Virus record (IMG/VR): IMGVR_UViG_3300022818_000088
Location: 1-41,786 of that record
Direction: 5' to 3' (one strand)
DNA: 41,786 nucleotides
Source of the DNA: a virus
In this document: one piece after another, positions 36,949-41,786 of the stretch
How the letters are laid out: the number at the start of each line of letters is the position of its first letter
Numbering within the stretch: position 1 is the stretch's first letter
Program-made: the position numbers and the translations under genes
Notes under the pieces: generated by a model
Seen by the model: only the letters and a program-made list of their open reading frames with translations
Databases searched by the model: none
What the model was told of the DNA's origin: nothing

Positions 36949-39419
36949 GGGGCTAGTTTTACCGCTGTGTTGCTTGCCGATCCATCTGCGGTGTAACTGT
37001 AGTAAAGGAACGTATTGGAAACCCAGGTTGCGCCATTCCCTGCTCCAATCTGCGCTGGTGTAGGGGCCGACGGTTGGTTCGTCATGATCACTGCACTGGC
37101 CCGGATTGATATATTGGCGCTGTCGTTACCGTTCCTAAACGATACCGTTGGCGAATTGGTCGGGTTCTCAACCTTGATGTATGGCCAGTCTTCTGTCGTC
37201 TTTCCTAGAAATAGTCCCAATGCTCCGCTTAAATCACTCAATAACAGTTGCAACGTACCATTGGTCGGGCTGAACAGTTGAGATTTAGCCTGCCAATAAT
37301 ACGGCGCCCCACCAGCAACGCGGATACCAGATCCGCCTGACGCATAGACATTTGCACATCCAAAGTTGCCATTGTTGTCCCCATACATAGGATACAACGT
37401 TCCGGTGGCGAATGCGGAATTGGAAACCGAACCCACAAGTTGTAGCTGCCACGCTGGATTAGCTGAAGTTCCCTGTTGCGGAACCAGCACCCATCCCGCC
37501 CCTATCGGCATCGAGGTTGAATTACCACTCCTGAACCCCTGACCGTACTGAGCAATGAACGGACTATACTGCTGCCCATTTAAGACTGCTGGCTGTCCAT
37601 TCGATGAAACAAACGACGGCACAAACGTAGCACCCAGTCCGTCCACCTGTAATTGTTCGTCCTGACCATACACTTTATGGAAGTAATTGGACGATCCAGT
37701 GGCAGAGACGTTTCCCAACACCGCCAGGTTAGTGGATACGACAAGATTAGTTCCTGTGCCAGTGAGATTCAGTTGAGGAGTACTCACTGGATTGCTGAAG
37801 GTGTTTGTGCCGGTGAAGGCATTCGTGCCGTTCAACAGAGCCACATTCCCCGACAACCTCGCATCCGGCACCGTGCCGCTCGCCAGCGCCGAGGCGGAGA
37901 GGCTTGCGACCAGTGTGCCCGGAACATTCACCGTTCCCGATGCAGTGCCCAGCATCACCTGGTTGGTGTCGGTTGTGGCCGAGTTATGACCAATGGCCGT
38001 CGAGTTTGGGTGAGAAGCCGTTGCGGAAAGACCCAGCGCTATACTATTAGATTCGCCTGCGTATGTGTAACCTCCAAGGGCCAAAGAGCCATACCCACTC
38101 GCAGTTCCACGGCCAAGCGCTATAGAATACTTTGCTGTTGCAAAAGTTAAGCGCCCCAGTCCTACAGATTCCTCACCCGTTGCCTTCGCGCCAGTCCCAA
38201 TCGCTAATGACGAAAACCCGGAAGCGGTACTGGAATAGCCGAGCGCTATAGAATCATTCGAACTAGCATGGGCATAAGCACCACCAGCAAACGTATATTT
38301 ATCTGACGCTATAGCATCTCGACCAATGGCCGTGCCTTCGTAACCAGCGGCTACAGCTCCAGAACCAAAGACCGCGCCTCCCACACCAACGGATGCATTA
38401 GCGCCAAAAACAGTGGCATTTGTTGCATCATTCAAAAAGGTTGCGCCGGCACCAAATTTCTCGCTGTTCGTTCCAACCCCAGGAGAAGAGAAAACGCCGC
38501 TGAACCCGGTGTCCTCTTTCATTACGGCTTTCGCGGTCGCCGGGTTCGTGCCTGTGTAAATCTGACCGGGTGTGCCATTGGTGGTGAAGATGCTGAGACT
38601 TTTTGCCGATAAATTACCAACAGCATCGGCCATGACATTCCCATCATGATAGTAATGATTCCCATCCTGGTCGACGAAGAGGCCACCCGAATGGTATTCA
38701 AGATTGCCGAGGGCATCGGCAAAGACATTCCCGTCACCGAAATACCACCGCCCGTCTATATCCGCAAGGGGCTCTCCGTTGGGGTAGTACAGAGTAGCGA
38801 CACCGGCCAAATTACTGCCATTGCCGTACCGATACAGGTTTGCGGTGACATTGCTGAGCGTTGCCGATCCCCCGTTCGTCACTCCGCCAACCGCGGCCAC
38901 GTCCACCGCGGTCAGTACCGCTGCCGCATTCGTCCGGCCCTGGAAACTCACCATACCACCTGCACCTCCATCAATGTAAGTCACCGCGCCGGCGGTGTGA
39001 AAGGTCATGTTGCTCCCCGCTTTCAGAGACCATGTCGAGTAGGCCGGGACGCTCGATCCCGCGCAGATAAATGCCGGTCGCACCAGGTTAGTCGCATTCA
39101 CCAGGCCGGTGTCGGTCTCGGCAATTGAAAACCAGTTCGTCGTTGTGGTGTACGTTCCCCGGAATTCCCCACGGTAATCACCCCACACGAGATTTGACAC
39201 CGTCACGCTGCCATTTGTCCCGATTGCGCGATAGAGCCGGTCGCGGGTTGTCAGGCCCAGAGGATTAACGGCCCGAATGCACTCAGGATAAAGAAAGAAG
39301 TCCCGCCCGCCCTGGGGCGCCAGGGCGGAGTTGTAGAAATCAAACTGCACATTCACCGCCGCGCGAGCGGGCGAGAGCATGGCCAGACCAAAACAGAGCA
39401 GCAGAATTATGCGGTTCAT
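36945..39419 (-). CDS. YadA-head-like fibre/adhesin with signal peptide
   Basis: An 824-aa protein. MNRIILLLCFGLAMLSPARA is an AxA-type signal peptide. Residues about 60-200 are strand-rich and Asn/Thr-rich. Residues about 221-270 hold two copies of DGxxYF/YYxDGNVxADAxGNL. Residues about 330-500 hold YadA-head (Hep_Hag) repeats of the form SxALGxxxxAxGxxS (SIALGYSSTASGFSSLAIGT; SVGLGRLTFATAKYSIALGR). The C-terminus contains LLLSDLSGALGLFLG and Trp-rich strands. Trimeric beta-roll fibres use this module for adhesion. The signal peptide is highly unusual for a phage tail fibre. Confidence 0.75.
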   Translation of the reverse strand: MNRIILLLCFGLAMLSPARAAVNVQFDFYNSALAPQGGRDFFLYPECIRAVNPLGLTTRDRLYRAIGTNGSVTVSNLVWGDYRGEFRGTYTTTTNWFSIAETDTGLVNATNLVRPAFICAGSSVPAYSTWSLKAGSNMTFHTAGAVTYIDGGAGGMVSFQGRTNAAAVLTAVDVAAVGGVTNGGSATLSNVTANLYRYGNGSNLAGVATLYYPNGEPLADIDGRWYFGDGNVFADALGNLEYHSGGLFVDQDGNHYYHDGNVMADAVGNLSAKSLSIFTTNGTPGQIYTGTNPATAKAVMKEDTGFSGVFSSPGVGTNSEKFGAGATFLNDATNATVFGANASVGVGGAVFGSGAVAAGYEGTAIGRDAIASDKYTFAGGAYAHASSNDSIALGYSSTASGFSSLAIGTGAKATGEESVGLGRLTFATAKYSIALGRGTASGYGSLALGGYTYAGESNSIALGLSATASHPNSTAIGHNSATTDTNQVMLGTASGTVNVPGTLVASLSASALASGTVPDARLSGNVALLNGTNAFTGTNTFSNPVSTPQLNLTGTGTNLVVSTNLAVLGNVSATGSSNYFHKVYGQDEQLQVDGLGATFVPSFVSSNGQPAVLNGQQYSPFIAQYGQGFRSGNSTSMPIGAGWVLVPQQGTSANPAWQLQLVGSVSNSAFATGTLYPMYGDNNGNFGCANVYASGGSGIRVAGGAPYYWQAKSQLFSPTNGTLQLLLSDLSGALGLFLGKTTEDWPYIKVENPTNSPTVSFRNGNDSANISIRASAVIMTNQPSAPTPAQIGAGNGATWVSNTFLYYSYTADGSASNTAVKLAP

Positions 39420-39449
39420 ACGATTCAGAAAGTGGGGTGCGTCAACAGG

Positions 39450-40178
39450 TTAGTGGTTTGTCCAGACGGGAGACCAGCCCATCGCGCTACCATCCGCGCT
39501 GTACACCTGCGCCCAAAAGCTCGGCGCGGTTACGCCGATGGTAACTCCGGTCGGCGCGGAGTTCGTCGGGAATCGGTAGGCAGCGGCCGCCAGCACACCC
39601 CACGCGTCAAAGGTTAGGCCGCCCGATGCCAGGAGTGCAGAACCGTCCAGGTAGAAATTGTTCCGCCCCTCATTCATGTGGGTTTCCCGCATGGTCACAT
39701 TGCCCACGGTATCCGCCTGGAATCCCCCGCCGGCGAAATAAATCGAACCGTCGGCATTCAGCCTTGCTGCCCCACTCGATGCGCTGACAGAGCCAGCCGT
39801 GTCAATCTGGTTCGTGAGTGTGGCGGGCATCGCGGTGATTCCAGAACCGAAAAGGAACTGGGCGAAGAGGCCAAACAGGTTGGTATTGAGGGTATTCGTG
39901 CTGACGTATTCCGCAATGAGCCGCAAGTTGTGGTTTGCCGCCTGCCACGCCATCCAGGTGTTGACCCCGTGGGCATAGTTCGTGCCCCTGGCCCAGTTGA
40001 CGTAGTTGGTCCCGCCATCCCACCAGGCCGGCAGGTTGGTGCGCGAGTAATCAGTCGAGTTTGTGGGGTTGACGGCCCAGGGGATAGTCACCAGATTCGA
40101 CAAGTTTCCGCTTAGGTTAGTTTGCGCCCGTGCCGTAAGGCCGCAGAGCAAAGCTGCAATGATGATAAGTGTTCGCAT
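39450..40178 (-). CDS. Secreted protein related to the YadA-like neighbour
   Basis: A 242-aa protein. MRTLIIIAALLCGLTARAQT is a clear Sec signal (ARA cleavage site). Asn/Thr-rich body (TNPTNSTDYSRTNLPAWWDG region). It contains DGSIYFAGGGFQADTVGNVT, the same motif as in the 824-aa neighbour (DGxxYFxxGxxxADxxGN). Likely a paralogous partner fibre or secreted protein. The 31-nt gap to the next gene shows no terminator. Confidence 0.65.
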   Translation of the reverse strand: MRTLIIIAALLCGLTARAQTNLSGNLSNLVTIPWAVNPTNSTDYSRTNLPAWWDGGTNYVNWARGTNYAHGVNTWMAWQAANHNLRLIAEYVSTNTLNTNLFGLFAQFLFGSGITAMPATLTNQIDTAGSVSASSGAARLNADGSIYFAGGGFQADTVGNVTMRETHMNEGRNNFYLDGSALLASGGLTFDAWGVLAAAAYRFPTNSAPTGVTIGVTAPSFWAQVYSADGSAMGWSPVWTNH

Positions 40179-40182
40179 AAAA

Positions 40183-40896
40183 TTAAGCTGTTGATAATGG
40201 AAGATCGTCAGTTGAAAGTCCTTCGTTGCCGGAACTTAGTGTCTCCGGTGGCGGGAAGTCTGAAAGAACCTTTCCCGGCCAAAATATGCAAACGCTACAA
40301 CCTTCGATGCTGGCGTCTGCCTCTGGCGCAATTAGTTCTAGAGACGAGCCGGGCGCAATCGTGACAAGAGATGCGCTGTCCGGTGGAGTGATTAATAAAC
40401 GAGAATCCCCCGGCACTACGATGCCATTGAGATAGCCCGCATCAAGCGGCCATGACCTTGTGTGGTAGTATGCCAACACACCGGAAAGCGGGCAGTACAC
40501 CTTTGCCTTTATGCCCATTCCCATACTGTAAAATCGTCCGTCCATCACGTATTCCGCAGGAGCACCCCACGACCATACCTTTGGATTCGCCGGAATACCA
40601 TCGCACCACGGAACGGAACTTGTAATCTTCCCTCCTGAAATGGTAAGCGTACCAGTGTCTCTGGTTGGCCCGTAACTGGGATTTATTTCAAAGGAATCCC
40701 CCGCGTAATAGCCAGGCAATATTCCAGTTGGATAACTGAACCCGTTCAAGTCTGGGGCACCATGTGGCCACGTCGGCCCAGAATAATTGTCAATCACCTG
40801 CACGTACAAAAGAGAACCGCCACCAGCGCCGCGCTGCCAGTCTGGCGCTCTTACCTGTTGCCAGTCCTGCCCCCTTGTGAGCTTGTAGGCTGGCAT
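40183..40896 (-). CDS. Tail-region protein, unknown
   Basis: A 237-aa protein beginning MPAYKLTRGQDWQQVRAPDW. Pro/Gly/Ser/Trp-rich with strand-like segments (GSSLELIAPEADASIEGCSV). Located between tail-tip-like genes and the signal-peptide fibre proteins. No signal peptide. Function not recognised. Confidence 0.6.
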   Translation of the reverse strand: MPAYKLTRGQDWQQVRAPDWQRGAGGGSLLYVQVIDNYSGPTWPHGAPDLNGFSYPTGILPGYYAGDSFEINPSYGPTRDTGTLTISGGKITSSVPWCDGIPANPKVWSWGAPAEYVMDGRFYSMGMGIKAKVYCPLSGVLAYYHTRSWPLDAGYLNGIVVPGDSRLLITPPDSASLVTIAPGSSLELIAPEADASIEGCSVCIFWPGKVLSDFPPPETLSSGNEGLSTDDLPLSTA

Positions 40897-40897
40897 G

Positions 40898-41452
40898 TTA
40901 CGCGGACGCCCATTGCCGCCCCGTTAGAGCAATCAGAGTTAACGAAACGTCATCAACCTTGACACCGGTATTAGAGCATGGCCAGACAGGAACGATGTCA
41001 GTATCTAAGAACGGCGGCGAAATGTATTCGGTGAGAACCGTTGTGCCCTTGGTTGAAGTCCTTTGCTGCGGGTCGGTATCAATATCGTCGGTGTAGTCGG
41101 TGAAGAACCATTCATCCCCATTGGGCATGATCTGACTGACGATGCCTGATTGTAGGTGCGGCTCCACGGCCACATTCACGTCGCCAGACCCGTCTTCTGC
41201 CGCGCCTGCTGGCCTGCAAACCAGATAATCTCCGTTGGCTGCGTCCTGATTGTAGGACACCACCAGCATAAACCTTACCCCCCCGCCGCCAGCCGCCGCT
41301 GGCTGTATCTCAAGTATGGTCCCCGCGCTGGTGCATTTGAGCTTGTAACCAACCCCGGGCAACACCCTGTTGGCATTCACCGCCGAAAGCAAACGCCGTA
41401 ACCAATTCGCTTGGCGACTATCTCCGGAAGGTGGATTCGGGGCATCGTTCAT
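40898..41452 (-). CDS. Tail-region protein, unknown
   Basis: A 184-aa protein. The ATG at 41452 overlaps the upstream stop (ATGA); the longer frame to 41503 lies in the neighbour. It begins MNDAPNPPSGDSRQANWLRR, has a Gly-rich turn (PAAAGGGGVRFMLVVSYNQD) and a strand-rich C-terminal half. Probably structural by position; no domain recognised. Confidence 0.6.
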   Translation of the reverse strand: MNDAPNPPSGDSRQANWLRRLLSAVNANRVLPGVGYKLKCTSAGTILEIQPAAAGGGGVRFMLVVSYNQDAANGDYLVCRPAGAAEDGSGDVNVAVEPHLQSGIVSQIMPNGDEWFFTDYTDDIDTDPQQRTSTKGTTVLTEYISPPFLDTDIVPVWPCSNTGVKVDDVSLTLIALTGRQWASA

Positions 41453-41786
41453 CAGTACTTCGCTTGGTACAGGAGCGGGCAAGGCCAGAGTCCATAAGTC
41501 CATTCTTGCACGATCTGCGTCTTTTGTCGCGCCGATAGGCGGATAGTCGGGTGCATTTTAAACCAGCCATAGATCAAGTTGGCCTTGGATGAAATGTCTG
41601 TTGGAAGGTTGAATAGCAAGTCCCCAGGCATCGCCTCATCTGAGATTAACTGGCCAGACGTGAAGATTCTCCCCACGTTTGTCAGTGAGGCTTTGATGGC
41701 GTAGGAATTGGAAACGGTTTGAGTGTGTCGCACGGTCGGGGCATTCACATCAATCGAACGCAAGCCCGCTTGCACTAATGCGTAAA
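41452..41786 (-). CDS. Distal tail protein-like gene, 3' part (spans the window ends)
   Basis: C-terminal continuation of the gene at 1-524. Bases 41696-41786 duplicate 1-91, so the non-redundant end of this part is 41695. It encodes the last 81 codons (including the stop), beginning near KASLTNVGRIFTSGQLISDE and ending LLYQAKY. Function as described for the 1-524 part. Confidence 0.75.
   Translation of the reverse strand, partial: YALVQAGLRSIDVNAPTVRHTQTVSNSYAIKASLTNVGRIFTSGQLISDEAMPGDLLFNLPTDISSKANLIYGWFKMHPTIRLSARQKTQIVQEWTYGLWPCPLLYQAKY
41696..41786. repeat. Terminal direct repeat, right copy
   Basis: Identical to bases 1-91; redundant sequence of a circularised assembly. Delete one copy to obtain the 41,695-bp circle. 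Confidence 0.95.

Overview
The window is almost certainly one complete tailed-phage genome, opened at an arbitrary point. The first 91 bases (1-91) recur exactly as the last 91 (41696-41786), and closing the circle to 41,695 bp restores an intact 255-codon gene across the join. The phage has a lambda/HK97-type head (Nu1-like and GpA-like terminase subunits, gpW-like joiner, lambda-type portal, S49 protease, major capsid protein) and a siphovirus-like tail with a short tape measure of 382 aa. I see no integrase, CI-like repressor, DNA polymerase, transposase, CRISPR array or convincing full tRNA, so it is probably virulent or relies on the host replisome. The host is likely Gram-negative, because several products carry Sec signals or lipoboxes. 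The Asn/Thr-rich secreted fibre-like proteins resemble products I associate with Verrucomicrobiota and relatives, but that host guess is weak.

Layout. (1) Late leftward operon, 12474 down to 1, across the join, then 41695 down to about 32660: gpW-like joiner, portal, protease, scaffold-like protein, capsid, then a three-gene glycosyltransferase/methyltransferase cassette (4453-7935), then head-tail connector, tail genes, tape measure, distal tail proteins, three consecutive proteins with Sec signal peptides (including a YadA-head-like protein and a BNR_4 propeller), and a lysis-like cassette. (2) A rightward terminase pair (12652-15048), divergent from the portal operon; the gap between them holds a 25-nt perfect palindrome and an 11-bp stem-loop and is the best cos/packaging candidate. 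(3) A small leftward module (18226 down to 15052) with an HNH endonuclease. (4) A dense rightward early operon (18401-32586) of about 40 mostly tiny genes, most joined by ATGA overlaps, with an ERF annealing protein, an SF2 helicase, nuclease-like proteins, a replication-organizer-like protein, many Cys-rich zinc-binding-looking microproteins and a terminal PP-loop ATPase.

Most striking content: a caspase/metacaspase-fold protease (32768-33580) with a clear His-Cys dyad sits at the end of the lysis-like cassette, translationally coupled to two lipoproteins upstream and to a 36-aa mini-lipoprotein downstream that is shorter than usual gene-calling cut-offs. No conventional endolysin is recognisable anywhere in the circle, so this caspase-like protein may serve in lysis, or may interfere with host cell-death or defence proteases. 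Other unusual elements are the Sec-exported YadA-head/BNR_4/lectin-like gene cluster in the tail-fibre position, a set of crossing inverted repeats at 22283-22376 that may be an origin or RNA switch, and a phased CGATGA repeat array at 29403-29441.
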